64,000 nt of DNA, taken from assembly GCF_004101245.1 (NCBI RefSeq), contig NZ_SCIN01000002.1, positions 186,001-250,000 of the forward strand, in the 5' to 3' direction. The position numbers and the translations under genes were made by a program. This DNA is from Sphingomonas sp. UV9 (GTDB lineage Bacteria > Pseudomonadota > Alphaproteobacteria > Sphingomonadales > Sphingomonadaceae). The notes under the pieces were generated by a model that did no database searches, was not told the origin of the DNA, and saw nothing but the letters and a program-made list of their open reading frames with translations. Numbering within the stretch: the stretch's first letter is position 1; every line of letters starts with the position of its first letter. Positions 33,252 to 41,799 of this stretch are shown here, piece by piece.

Positions 33252-33293
33252 TTCCAAGCGCGGTTCAATTCCAAGCAGGGCTGAATTCCAAGC
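33252..33293. promoter_or_regulatory. Three direct repeats TTCCAAGC with 17-bp period
   Basis: TTCCAAGC occurs at 33252-33259, 33269-33276 and 33286-33293, exactly 17 bp apart, in the 115-bp divergent gap between ygfZ and pyrC. Flanking bases are also partly repeated (TCAATTCCAAGC, TGAATTCCAAGC). The even spacing suggests a regulator-binding array, though slippage duplication is possible. Confidence 0.5.
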
Positions 33294-33338
33294 GAGGGGC
33301 GGCTGGCATCTCGGCCCATGCGCCGATAGGAAGGCGCC

Positions 33339-34376
33339 ATGACCGAGCGCCTCACGATCCGCCGCCCCGATGACTGGCATGTCCACCTGCGCGACGGCGC
33401 GATGCTGGAGGCGGTGGCGGGGTATACCGCGCGGCAGTTCGCGCGCGCGATCATCATGCCGAACCTGACCCCGCCCGTGACCTCGATCGAGGCCGCCACG
33501 GCGTATCGGACGCGGATCATGGCGGCGTTGGGAGCGGGGGCGACTTTTACGCCGTTGATGACGTGCTACCTCACCGACGGCACCGATCCCGCCGAACTCG
33601 AACGCGGCCATGCCGAGGGCGTGTTTACCGCGTGCAAGCTGTATCCTGCGCATGCGACGACCAATTCGGCGCACGGCGTCACCGATATCCGCGCGCTGAC
33701 CGGCGTGCTGGAAACGCTGCAACGGATCGGCATGCCGCTGTTGATCCACGGCGAGGTGACCGACAAGTCGATCGACATCTTCGATCGAGAGGCGGTGTTC
33801 GTCGAGCGCATACTGACCCCGCTGGTGCGTGATTACCCGGGCCTTAAGATCGTGCTGGAGCATATCACGACCGCGGAGGCCGCTGCATTCGTGACCGAGG
33901 CGGATCATCCGATCGCCGCGACCATCACGCCGCAGCATCTGCTGATCAACCGCAACGCGCTGTTCGACGGCGGGCTCCGGCCGCACGCATACTGCCTGCC
34001 GGTCTTGAAGCGCGAGACGCACCGGATCGCGGTGCGCCGCGCCGCGGTGTCCGGATCGCCGCGATTCTTCCTCGGAACGGACAGCGCGCCGCATGTCGTG
34101 GGGGCGAAGGAATCCGGTTGCGGCTGCGCGGGAATCTTCAACGCGCCGTTCGCGCTGGAGGCCTATCTGCGCGTGTTCGACGAGGAGGGCGCGCTCGACA
34201 AGTTCGAGGGGTTCGCCTCCGAGCATGGCGCGCGCTTCTATGGACTGCCGCTCAACGAGGGCACGGTGACGCTGGTGCGCGACGATGTCGAGGTGCCTGC
34301 GTCGATCGGCGCGGGCGAGACGGCGGTGGTGCCGTTCCTGGCCGGGACCAATGTAGGGTGGCGGTTCGAGGGGTAA
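33339..34376 (+). CDS. pyrC: Dihydroorotase, class II
   Basis: Closes carbamoyl-aspartate to dihydroorotate in pyrimidine synthesis; cytoplasmic zinc enzyme. The 345-residue length matches class II (E. coli-type) enzymes. Visible: metal site DDWHVHLRDGAMLE near residue 14, AIIMPNLTPPVT, the carbamylated-Lys region TACKLYPAHATTNS near residue 103, HGEVTD, LEHITTAEAA, TPQHLLINRN, and DSAPHVVGAKE with the catalytic Asp. ATG 33339 follows GGAAGG. Confidence 0.95.
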   Translation: MTERLTIRRPDDWHVHLRDGAMLEAVAGYTARQFARAIIMPNLTPPVTSIEAATAYRTRIMAALGAGATFTPLMTCYLTDGTDPAELERGHAEGVFTACKLYPAHATTNSAHGVTDIRALTGVLETLQRIGMPLLIHGEVTDKSIDIFDREAVFVERILTPLVRDYPGLKIVLEHITTAEAAAFVTEADHPIAATITPQHLLINRNALFDGGLRPHAYCLPVLKRETHRIAVRRAAVSGSPRFFLGTDSAPHVVGAKESGCGCAGIFNAPFALEAYLRVFDEEGALDKFEGFASEHGARFYGLPLNEGTVTLVRDDVEVPASIGAGETAVVPFLAGTNVGWRFEG

Positions 34377-34433
34377 TGTCGCCTCTCCCGCACTCTTCCG
34401 AAAACGACGGGTGAGGGCAGGGGCAGAACGCTT

Positions 34434-34784
34434 TTAAGTTGCGGGATCCTGCGCGTTCAGCCGGTCCAGCCACAGGCGCGCTTCCTTCTGTTCGCCGACC
34501 GCGCTGGCCTTGACCGGGCCACGGGCGGCGAAGAACTCGCGGTGGAGCGCGAACGGGTCCATCATCAGGCGGTTGCGCATTGCGTCGATGTCGGTGCCCA
34601 TCTCGGTGAGGACGTCGATCGTCGGGGCAGTCGCGGCGCGGACGCGGCGGTCCGGGGTGCGGTCGAACAGGCCGAGCGATCCTGACGCGGTCTTTTCCAG
34701 CGCTGCGATCAGTGTGTCGCGATATTCGGTTTCGAGGTCTTCGCGCTGGGCGTCTAGACGGGCGAGGCGGTCGGGTTTTGCCAT
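34434..34784 (-). CDS. Conserved hypothetical protein
   Basis: Not recognised as a named family. The 116-residue product is helical and soluble, with a charged N-terminus (RLARLDAQREDLETEYRDTL), a middle that may contact a partner (GLFDRTPDRRVRAAT), and MDPFALHREFFAARG. There is no signal or membrane segment. ATG 34784 gives a sensible N-terminus. It lies between pyrC (convergent) and eipA (same strand, 174 bp upstream). Coding is supported by codon bias and a clean frame. Confidence 0.6.
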   Translation of the reverse strand: MAKPDRLARLDAQREDLETEYRDTLIAALEKTASGSLGLFDRTPDRRVRAATAPTIDVLTEMGTDIDAMRNRLMMDPFALHREFFAARGPVKASAVGEQKEARLWLDRLNAQDPAT

Positions 34785-34864
34785 TTTCCGGGCGTAGCGC
34801 TTGGGGTGGGGGCGTCAACTCGTGTGGCGGGCGAGCCGATCGGCGACGTTGCGGTTTGGGCGCG

Positions 34865-34907
34865 CGCCGTGGGCTAAGCCCACGGCGTCGGTCGGGGCTT
34901 TGCCCCG
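34865..34907 (-). terminator. Hairpins downstream of eipA
   Basis: A perfect 11-bp palindrome (CGCCGTGGGCT / AGCCCACGGCG, 34865-34887) is followed by GGGGC-TTT-GCCCC (34894-34906). The hairpins lie 50-95 bp after the eipA stop on its own transcript. No T-run is seen, so a terminator role is inferred. Confidence 0.45.
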
Positions 34908-34958
34908 CCGGCCGGGCTTGCGCGAGTCAGGCGGGCGTGACCGCCTGTCGCGCTGCGC

Positions 34959-35729
34959 CTAGAACGGCAGCCACCTGCTCTTATGCGTGATGTTCATGTA
35001 GCCGACGTTGACGCCCGCGCGCCAGCCGACGCCCAGGCGGATCGGGATCAGGACCACGTTGCCGCGCCGCAGATAGGTCGCGGCGAAACCGCCGACCAGG
35101 TACAGACGGCCTTCGACGGCGGGGAAGCGCTTGTAGAGTTCCTCGGTGTCGTAGAGGTTGTAGACCAGCACGAAGACCTTGTTCGCGTCGCCGCCGATGT
35201 CGAAGCCGACCGAGGGCCCGGTCCAATAGACGGGCTGCTGACCCTCCACCTTGTGGCTCATGATGCCGGAGCCGTAGCGCACGCCGAGGATGAACGCGCC
35301 CGAGGCCTCGCGCCCTGCGATGTACGCATTGGGTTGGCCTTGGTCCTTGAGGATGTTCTCGAGGATGTTGCCCAGACCTGCCGCCCCCTTGCCGAATACC
35401 CCTTCGCCGGCGGCGAGCAGGTCGTCGCGCTGATAGGTGTCGGCGGCCTGCATGGTGGCCTCGGCGCGTGTTTCAGGGGCGGGTGTGTTGGTGGTCGCGA
35501 CGGGCGGTGGCGGTGTGTCCTGCGCCGGCGTCTCCGGATAGGCGGGTTCCGGATCGGCGGGACGCGAAGGCTGCGTGGTTGCCTGGGCGCGCGACGGCGC
35601 CTGATAGGCCTTGGCGGAAAGATCGCCGTCGATCGCCTGGTTGGGATCGATCGTGCGGACCTGCGCGGATGCGGTGCCTCCGCAAACGGCTGCCGCTAGG
35701 GCACCAAGGCCAAGCCAGACGCTACGCAT
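34959..35729 (-). CDS. eipA: EipA-like envelope protein (DUF1134)
   Basis: Periplasmic protein of the DUF1134/EipA family, linked to envelope integrity in Brucella. The 256-residue protein has a Sec signal peptide (LGALAAAVCGGTASAQ), a Pro/Thr-rich linker to about residue 95, and the DUF1134 domain: FGKGAAGLGNILENILKDQG, VRYGSGIM, GPSVGFDIGGDANKVFVLVY, YNLYDTEELYKRFPAVEG and RLGVGWRAGVNVGYM. ATG 35729 (MRSVWLG) is preferred to an upstream in-frame start because it begins the signal peptide. The linker is longer than in many relatives. Confidence 0.82.
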   Translation of the reverse strand: MRSVWLGLGALAAAVCGGTASAQVRTIDPNQAIDGDLSAKAYQAPSRAQATTQPSRPADPEPAYPETPAQDTPPPPVATTNTPAPETRAEATMQAADTYQRDDLLAAGEGVFGKGAAGLGNILENILKDQGQPNAYIAGREASGAFILGVRYGSGIMSHKVEGQQPVYWTGPSVGFDIGGDANKVFVLVYNLYDTEELYKRFPAVEGRLYLVGGFAATYLRRGNVVLIPIRLGVGWRAGVNVGYMNITHKSRWLPF

Positions 35730-36029
35730 GTCGATCGATCCCCAAAATACCAAGGCATCCGAGATGGTAGATTGACCACCGGGATGCCCGCCGCTGCCTC
35801 AGTTAACCAACGTCGGCCTTGCCGCGCAATGAACGAACCGGGCGCCCGTGTCGAATTTGGGCGAAATCGGGGTGAACGGCTGAAATGCAGGCGTCGGGCT
35901 GGTGAGGTGTTCGGTTACCAAGGCGTGGCAGGCATGTCCGGTTTGGCGCGAGCGTGGGCGCGGCGATGGGGCCGAGATTGAGGCCGATCCGGGGAATGCC
36001 GGAATTCGCGAACCGGACCATTACAGGCG

Positions 36030-36058
36030 TTGCCCCCTGGACCGACCCTCGTTATAGC
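36030..36058 (+). promoter_or_regulatory. Predicted promoter of tRNA-Ser
   Basis: TTGCCC (36030-36035) and TATAGC (36053-36058) with a 17-bp spacer place the start near 36065, 12 bp before the tRNA. Typical of housekeeping promoters for stable RNA in this group. Confidence 0.5.
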
Positions 36059-36076
36059 CCCGCATCTGCTGCAGCC

Positions 36077-36169
36077 GGAGACGTGGGTGAGTGGCTGAAA
36101 CCAGCGGTTTGCTAAACCGCCGTACCGGGTTTACTGGTACCGAGGGTTCGAATCCCTCCGTCTCCGCCA
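36077..36169 (+). tRNA. tRNA-Ser (anticodon GCU)
   Basis: The acceptor stem GGAGACG pairs with CGTCTCC, the anticodon stem-loop is GCGGT-TTGCTAA-ACCGC (anticodon GCT), a long variable arm (GTACCGGGTTTACTGGTAC) follows as expected for class II tRNA, and the T arm GAGGG-TTCGAAT-CCCTC precedes discriminator G and an encoded CCA. It reads AGC/AGU codons. Broken mobile elements follow downstream. Confidence 0.97.
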
Positions 36170-36825
36170 ACAGCTCACATCTTGTCCTGTAGATTCAGCG
36201 ACCTACGCTCCATCGTGGTCAGCTGCCCCACGCATAGCCCCACCAGATGGATTTGCCGCTAATTGCGTAATGCAGTCAGTACGCTCTCTTAAGCGAGTGT
36301 TTGATTACAGATCGAGGTGACTGGCGGGCCTGTTCGCGCACTGCGTTTATCGTTGATCGGGAAGAGAACATCATTCTTTTGTCTGCAGCTCCCAGGCACT
36401 TGGAGCATTTTTCCGTCTTACATTTGGGAAGGTGTGGCAAAGGTGAGAAAACTCCCTTTTGCAGGAGGGGCCACAGTCAAGCATGGATGCTCATGACCGA
36501 GCCGCCAAAGTTCACAGTTGGCCTTATCAACTAGAGCGGCGACTGGGATGAGCGGCTCAGTACCGATGGAGCAACATGCCGTCGTCGGGATCGCCCGCAC
36601 TTGCTCGTCCTCGAATGATTAGAAATATGCGAGCGGACGCAAGTAAATCACGCCCTTCTCAATCAGAGCACGCGCACAGGATTCTTCCCGATAATATCTG
36701 AAAAGCGGAGCCCACATCTCGCCTTAGCCGGATAGCTTGACGAAGCGCGGCGCTAGGCTCGCGACCAGTTGCTCGCCACAGCCGTTGAAGTTGAACAGGC
36801 GGAGGATCGGGCAGGCAAGGCTGGC
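36170..36825. other. Intergenic after tRNA-Ser, no gene supported
   Basis: About 650 bp with lower GC than the flanks. A 77-codon open frame at 36301-36534 has no recognisable features and no good ribosome site, so it is not called. No copy of the tRNA 3' end was noticed that would mark an integrated element. Confidence 0.4.
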
Positions 36826-36890
36826 TGACGTGACCCCCGTTTTTTCCTCCAGTTGGAGCTAGAGTCCGACCCCGGAAGAAGGACGGACAG

Positions 36891-37154
36891 ATGAAGCGGA
36901 AGCAGTTTTCGGAAGAGCAGATCGTCGGCATCCTGAAAGAGGCCGAGGCTGGCGCGGTGGTGACGGATCTGTGCCGACGGCACGGGATGTCGAGCGCGAC
37001 CTACGACGCCTGGAAGGCTAAGTTTGCCGGCCTGGAGGTGTCCGATGCGAAGCGGCTCCGGGCGTTTGAGGAGGAGAACGGCCGACTCAAGCGGCTGTTG
37101 GCGGACACGATGCTCGACAATCCTGTCCTGAGCCTGTCGAAGGGGCAGGTCTGA
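36891..37154 (+). pseudogene. IS3 transposase OrfA with altered C-terminus
   Basis: Helix-turn-helix transposase subunit. The first 75 residues are typical: FSEEQIVGILKEAEAG, LCRRHGMSSATYDAWKAKFAG and the leucine-zipper start FEEENGRLKRLLAD. After MLDN the normal continuation (AGLKDLLSKK) has been moved out of frame by a 23-bp insertion (37122-37144, CCTGTCCTGAGCCTGTCGAA plus GGG), so the protein ends NPVLSLSKGQV. The lost residues are readable downstream in another frame. Confidence 0.8.
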
Positions 37155-37173
37155 AGGACCTGCTGTCAAAAAA

Positions 37174-37365
37174 ATGGTGACGCTGGCCGCGAAGCGCGAA
37201 GCGGTCGCGCATCTCCAGACGGCGCTGGGGATGAGCGAGCGGCGGGCGTGTGCTGTCGTCGGGGCGGATCGCAAAAGCATGCGGTATCGCTCGTGTCGGG
37301 GAGATGATGGCGACCTGCGGTCGCGTCTGCGGGAGCTGGCGCAGCAGCGCCGGCGGTTTGGGTAG
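37174..37365 (+). pseudogene. IS3 transposase OrfB fragment
   Basis: Only the N-terminal part of OrfB remains: AAKREAVAHLQTALGMSERR, CAVVGADRKSMRYRS and LRSRLRELAQQRRRFG, then a stop. The DDE catalytic core is entirely absent. In an intact element this frame would be joined to OrfA by slippage on the A7 run. Confidence 0.8.
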
Positions 37366-37493
37366 AAAACCGGCCCGTCGATCCCACGGCAGGTTAATAA
37401 TCTGAGGAGGGCGCGTTCGACCCTAGGCGTTCGATCCTACGGTTTGATGGTGCGATCCTTCCGTTGGAATGGAAGGAAGCCGCACGGGACAGG

Positions 37494-37710
37494 TACCCCA
37501 CGGGGCCGCCACGACCACGCACGCTGTCCGAGCAGCAATACCGCAATCGCGAGCTTCGCTCTCCACGCTGAGCCAGTAGCTCTGGATCAATCCGACGACA
37601 GTGGCGAAGTGGCCGAAGCGGGCAATGGTCGAGGATCTGAAGATTGTGCCGAAGGCCCCACCGCCCAACTCTCCTAGCCGAAGCCGAAGAGGCAGCGATC
37701 ATGTGTGGCT
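37494..37710 (+). pseudogene. IS481-family transposase N-terminal remnant
   Basis: Translation from about 37498 gives PHGAATTTHAVRAAIPQSRA, then SLSTLSQ, a stop codon, and INPTTVAKWPKRAMVEDLKI, which follows the usual IS481 N-terminus (TTTTHAVRAAIQRS...LGINPKTVAKWRKR) closely. The similarity fades near 37700 and the DDE domain is missing. An internal TAG and several changed conserved residues show decay. Confidence 0.65.
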
Positions 37711-37799
37711 TCGGCTGTCTGATCAGGCACGCGGTCTCGACAAGTGGATCGCCGCTAATTCGTCAGCCCCATCGTATCCGTTCAAAACAGACAACGAAT

Positions 37800-38168
37800 T
37801 TACTTCGGAGATAATTCTGGATACTGATCAAGGATCGCGCTGGTGACGCCGTTGGTCCAGCCGAGATCGTCCTGGACCGGATACTCGCCACCGCCGCCCG
37901 GTGTGCGCTGTTCGACGTTATATTTCTCAAGCACCTTGTCCGTCTCGGCATAGGCCGCACCGACCGTGCCCAACCAGCGGTCGGCGATATCCCTCGCCAG
38001 CGCGGGCTCTCCGTTGGCCGCGAGCGGGGCGATCGCCACTAACTGCAGCGGTGCCCAGCCATTGGGTTCGTCCCATTGCAACCCGGTCCTGAGCGTGGCC
38101 GTCCGCAGACCGCCCGCGGCGACCAGCGACTTGCGGACCGTCATCGCCACCGACTTCGCCCGACCTCA
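37800..38168 (-). pseudogene. Alpha,alpha-trehalase (GH37) C-terminal fragment
   Basis: The 116-codon open part carries the end of a periplasmic-type trehalase: GGLRTATLRTGLQWDEPNGW (a GH37 signature), PLQLVAIAPLAANGEPALA, and PGGGGEYPVQDDLGWTNGVT (second signature, with DD in place of the usual DG). An in-frame TGA lies about 18 bp before its first Met, and the upstream four-fifths of the enzyme is absent, so it cannot be active. Confidence 0.85.
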
Positions 38169-38635
38169 ACCAGATTGACGCTCGGATGGTGCTTGGCCCT
38201 CGACCGATCAAGCTTGATGAAGATGTCGGTGTCCGCGGTGCTGTGGAAGATCGTCGTCGGGACGGCTGGACCAGCAACGGGTTCGAAATAAAAGGCTTCG
38301 TTCGTCAACGCTCGGCCAAGTGTTGGGCTGTCATGCTAGGAGTGATCCTCGTGCTTAAGCTGCCTTCGCCATTTCGGCCCGCAGTGGTCGATATCCGCGA
38401 GGTTGTCGAACACCGGAGCGATCAGCGAGACGTGGCTTTGGACATGCCGGCTAGTGTGATGATATTCCCGATTGAAAGGCCGTAATCGCCTGCGGCATAC
38501 AGAGAACGATGTGGCGGCAGTTCGTTCGGATCTTCTCGAATTGCCGTGATCGGACAACCAGCATGCTGGGCGTGCCTGAAGGTCGCAAGCGCTGGAGAAA
38601 CCGTTCGTTTAACCTTTCGTGGCTAAGCGGTCGTC
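38169..38635. other. Degraded sequence before the type I secretion genes
   Basis: Open stretches exist on both strands (for example on the minus strand around 38230-38500, with FYFEPVAGPAVPTTIFHST), but none starts properly or resembles a family I know. It is probably more decayed accessory DNA. The promoter of the type I secretion operon should lie in the last 150 bases, where AT content is higher. Confidence 0.4.
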
Positions 38636-40429
38636 ATGCCGACGTTCTCCTCCGCGCCTGCGACGGCAACATCCGGGCACCGCCACAATGTCCTGGCGGG
38701 CGCCGTCCGTGATTGTCGACGCCATCTGGTGTTTGCGGCGCTGTTCTCGGGGCTGGTGAACGTCCTGTACCTCGTGCCGTCGATCTTCATGTTGCAGGTG
38801 TACGACCGCGTGGTACCGACACGGGGCGGCGCCACGCTGCTGCTGCTGACGCTGATCCTCGTGCTGTCGCTGGTCGTGTTCGCGATCCTCGATGCGGTGC
38901 GGATGCGGTTGCTGTTGCGTGCCAGCATGCGGCTGGAGCGTCGGGCGGCGCCAGGCATATTGCTGCGGATTCTCGGCACCGACGGCGCGACGATCGGCCA
39001 GCGCAGTCAGGCGATGCGCGATTTCGATACGGTGCGCGGCACGCTCACCGGGCCGACGATCATCGCGCTGTTCGATGCACCCTGGGCACCGATCTACATC
39101 GGCATCGCGTTTCTGCTCCACCCCTGGATCGGCGTGCTGGCGCTGGTGAGCGCGCTGCTGCTCGGCGGGATCGCGATCCTCAGCGACCGGGTGACCGCGG
39201 GGGCCGCGCGCGACACGCATGCGCGTGCGGTGCTGGCGACGCGCGAACAGGACGTGTCGATCCACGGATCGGAGGTGGCGCGGGTGATGGGGATGCGCAA
39301 CGCGCTGATCACCCGGCACCTGCTGGAGCGCGCCGAACTCGTCCGCCGCCAGTCCGCCCTCGCCGGTACAGCCGGCCAGTTCCTCGCGATCACCAAGTTC
39401 CTCCGCCTTTTGCTGCAATCGCTGGCGCTGGCGCTCGGCGCGTTGCTGGCGATCCGGCAGGATATCTCGGGCGGCGCGATCTTCGCCGCATCGTTGCTGC
39501 TCGGGCGTGCGCTCCAGCCGGTCGAGCAGATCCTAGGCGCGATGAAGCCGCTGGCCGCCGCGCGCAACGCCTACCGCGATCTCGACGCGTTCTGCGCGAT
39601 GCCGGGGCCGGCGATCGATCCGACCATTCTACCGACGCCGGTCGGGCGGATCGACGTCCGCGGCGTCACCGTACGCGCGGAGGGGAGTGATCGGGCGCTT
39701 CTGTCGGATATCAGTTTCGCGGTCGAGCCCGGCGAGATCGTCGCGCTGGTCGGCCCGAGCGGGGCGGGCAAATCGACCTTGCTGCGGGTCTTGTCGGGGG
39801 CGCTGTCGCCGGATACCGGCGAGGTCCGGATCGACGGTGCGAGCCTGGCGGACTGGAACCGCGAACAGCTGGGTCGCCACGTCGGCTACATGCCGCAATC
39901 GCCTTCGCTGTTCCCGACGTCGGTCCACACCAATATCTCGCGATTCCAGTCGGTGCTGGCGGGCGAGAGCGAGCAGCTCGACGCCAGGGTGGTTGACGCG
40001 GCGCAGGCGGCGGGCGCGCATGAGGTGATCCTCGGCCTACCGCAGGGCTATGCCACGATGCTGAGCATGGCGGACGGATCGGGGCTCTCGGCCGGGCAGA
40101 ACCAGTCCGTCGCGCTGGCGCGGGCGCTGTTCGGCACGCCGACGATCCTGTTCCTCGACGAACCCAACGCGCATCTCGACAGCGACGGCGAAGCGCGGCT
40201 CGTGACGACGCTGACCGCGTTGCGTGAGCGCGGTGCGACGGTGATCGTCTCGACGCATCGGACCGGGCTTTTGCAGGCGGTCGACAAGATCATGGTGCTG
40301 AAAAATGGCATGATCCAGCTATTCGACGAACGGGCGAACGTGGTGCGTCCCGCCAACGCCGCGCCCGCAGCGGCGCCCGCAGCGGCGCGTGCTGTCGCGC
40401 CCGTCGCTGCGGCCGGAGGCGCACGATGA
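38636..40429 (+). CDS. Type I secretion ABC transporter (PrtD/HasD-like, permease-ATPase)
   Basis: Inner-membrane half-transporter that powers export of RTX-type substrates through a three-part channel. The 597-residue protein has five or six membrane helices in the first 320 residues (FAALFSGLVNVLYLVPSIFM, ILVLSLVVFAILDAVRM) without a C39 peptidase domain, and a C-terminal ATPase: Walker A VGPSGAGKSTLL near residue 380, ABC signature LSAGQNQSVALARALFG (A replacing the usual second G), Walker B TILFLDEPNAHLD and the H-loop STHR. The Ala-rich tail is low in complexity. The stop overlaps the adaptor gene. Confidence 0.93.
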   Translation: MPTFSSAPATATSGHRHNVLAGAVRDCRRHLVFAALFSGLVNVLYLVPSIFMLQVYDRVVPTRGGATLLLLTLILVLSLVVFAILDAVRMRLLLRASMRLERRAAPGILLRILGTDGATIGQRSQAMRDFDTVRGTLTGPTIIALFDAPWAPIYIGIAFLLHPWIGVLALVSALLLGGIAILSDRVTAGAARDTHARAVLATREQDVSIHGSEVARVMGMRNALITRHLLERAELVRRQSALAGTAGQFLAITKFLRLLLQSLALALGALLAIRQDISGGAIFAASLLLGRALQPVEQILGAMKPLAAARNAYRDLDAFCAMPGPAIDPTILPTPVGRIDVRGVTVRAEGSDRALLSDISFAVEPGEIVALVGPSGAGKSTLLRVLSGALSPDTGEVRIDGASLADWNREQLGRHVGYMPQSPSLFPTSVHTNISRFQSVLAGESEQLDARVVDAAQAAGAHEVILGLPQGYATMLSMADGSGLSAGQNQSVALARALFGTPTILFLDEPNAHLDSDGEARLVTTLTALRERGATVIVSTHRTGLLQAVDKIMVLKNGMIQLFDERANVVRPANAAPAAAPAAARAVAPVAAAGGAR

Positions 40430-41799
40430 TCCCCGCCGAACTGGCCAGCCCGGTCCCGGCCGCCGGTGGCGCGAGCCTGGCGGATCGCCTCCGCCTCGAC
40501 GACTCGCCGCGCCGTGCGATACTGGTCGGCGGACTGGTTGCGATCCTGTTCTTCATCGTCGGGCTCGGCTGGGCGGCGTTCGCGCGACTCGATGCGGCGG
40601 CAGCCGGCGACGGGCAGGTGGTCGTCGCCGGCAACCGCCAGACCGTCCAGCACCGCGAGGGCGGGATCATCGGGGCGATGACCGTGCGGGATGGTCAGCA
40701 TGTCCGCGCAGGTGAAGTCCTGTTCCGGCTGGAAGGCGCGGAAGTCACCGCTGCCGAGCGCGCACTCGCCGCCAGCGTCATCGACCTCCAGGCGCAACGC
40801 GCGCGGCTCGAAGCGGACGTTCGCGGTGCCGCGATCGTCTGGCCGGCCGAGTTCGCCGCGGCACAGGGCGACGACCTTCGCCTCGTCGAGCGGGCGAAGT
40901 CGCTCCAGATCGCGCAACGTACGGCGCGGTCGGCTGCGCTCGCTGCCAATGGTGCCGTTCTTCGCCAGCAGGCGGCGACCGTCGCGCAGCAGACGACCGG
41001 TTTCAATGCACAGGCCCAGGCGACGGCCCGCCAGCGCGCATCGCTCCGCCAACAGCTTGAGAGCACGCGTACGCTTGCCGATGAGGGCTATGTCTCGCGC
41101 AACACGGTGCGCGCGATCGAACGCTCGATCCAGCAGCTCGAAGGGACCGACGCCGACTATGTCTCGCGCTCGGCGGCGGCCCGCGAGCAGATCGGCCAGA
41201 CGCGCGCGGAGGGCGTCCAGACGCGCCGCAAATATGTCGAGGACAGTGCGACGCTGCTGCGCGACACGCAATTCCAGTTGAACGAGGTGATGCCCAAGTT
41301 CGCCGCTGCGCGCGAGCAGCTTGCGCGCACGGTCATCCGTGCCCCGGTGGCTGGCCGCGTGGTTGGCCTGCGCGTCTTCTCGGTGGGGGGCGTGATCCAG
41401 CCAGGCCAGGCGATCCTCGATATCGTCCCCGACGCCGCGCCTCTGGTGGTGCGCGCGAACTTCTCGCCGGGCGACATCGACGGCGTGTTCGCCGGCCGGG
41501 AGGCGGAGGTGAAGTTCCTGTCGCTGCACGAACGCGATCTGCCGATCCTGCTCGGCACGGTGCGCACCGTCTCCGCGGATTCACTCCGCGACGAACAGAC
41601 CGGTAACAGTTATTTCAGCGCCGAGATCACCGTGCCGCGTGACCAGATCGCCAAGATCGAGGCGGTGCGCGGGCGCGATACCGGCATCCGCGCTGGCGTC
41701 CCGGTCACCGTTCTCGTCAAGCTGCGGTCGCGGACCGCACTCGACTATCTCCTCGATCCGTTGACCGAGGCATTTTCACGGTCGCTTCATGAACGCTGA
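40426..41799 (+). CDS. HlyD-family type I secretion membrane fusion protein
   Basis: Periplasmic adaptor bridging the ABC transporter to the outer-membrane channel. The 457-residue protein has one N-terminal membrane helix (ILVGGLVAILFFIVGLGWAAF), a biotinyl/lipoyl-like half (VVVAGNRQTVQHREGGIIG), a long alpha-helical hairpin (about residues 110-290, rich in Q/R/A), the second lipoyl half (VIRAPVAGRVVGLRVFSVGG) and the HlyD C-terminal beta-barrel (MNPLIDPL equivalent DYLLDPLTEAF). ATG 40426 overlaps the transporter stop (ATGA). Confidence 0.93.
   Translation: MIPAELASPVPAAGGASLADRLRLDDSPRRAILVGGLVAILFFIVGLGWAAFARLDAAAAGDGQVVVAGNRQTVQHREGGIIGAMTVRDGQHVRAGEVLFRLEGAEVTAAERALAASVIDLQAQRARLEADVRGAAIVWPAEFAAAQGDDLRLVERAKSLQIAQRTARSAALAANGAVLRQQAATVAQQTTGFNAQAQATARQRASLRQQLESTRTLADEGYVSRNTVRAIERSIQQLEGTDADYVSRSAAAREQIGQTRAEGVQTRRKYVEDSATLLRDTQFQLNEVMPKFAAAREQLARTVIRAPVAGRVVGLRVFSVGGVIQPGQAILDIVPDAAPLVVRANFSPGDIDGVFAGREAEVKFLSLHERDLPILLGTVRTVSADSLRDEQTGNSYFSAEITVPRDQIAKIEAVRGRDTGIRAGVPVTVLVKLRSRTALDYLLDPLTEAFSRSLHER

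Larger units (their letters stand above)
36826..37365 (+). mobile_element. Truncated IS3-family insertion sequence
   Basis: The left end begins near 36826 (TGACGTGACCCCCGTTTTTT), an IS3-type terminal repeat. It contains orfA, a run of seven A (37168-37174) as the expected frameshift site, and only the first 60 or so codons of orfB, which stops at GGG TAG after RRRFG where intact copies continue RRFGYRRL. The right end is not found, so the element is dead. Confidence 0.8.

Noticed and set aside
36301..36534. Possible 77-residue gene after tRNA-Ser
   Set aside because: No ribosome site, no recognisable features, and it lies in degraded sequence.
38169..38635. Minus-strand open stretch before the T1SS operon as a gene
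   Set aside because: No start codon with a ribosome site and no family resemblance; it is interrupted by stops in every frame.
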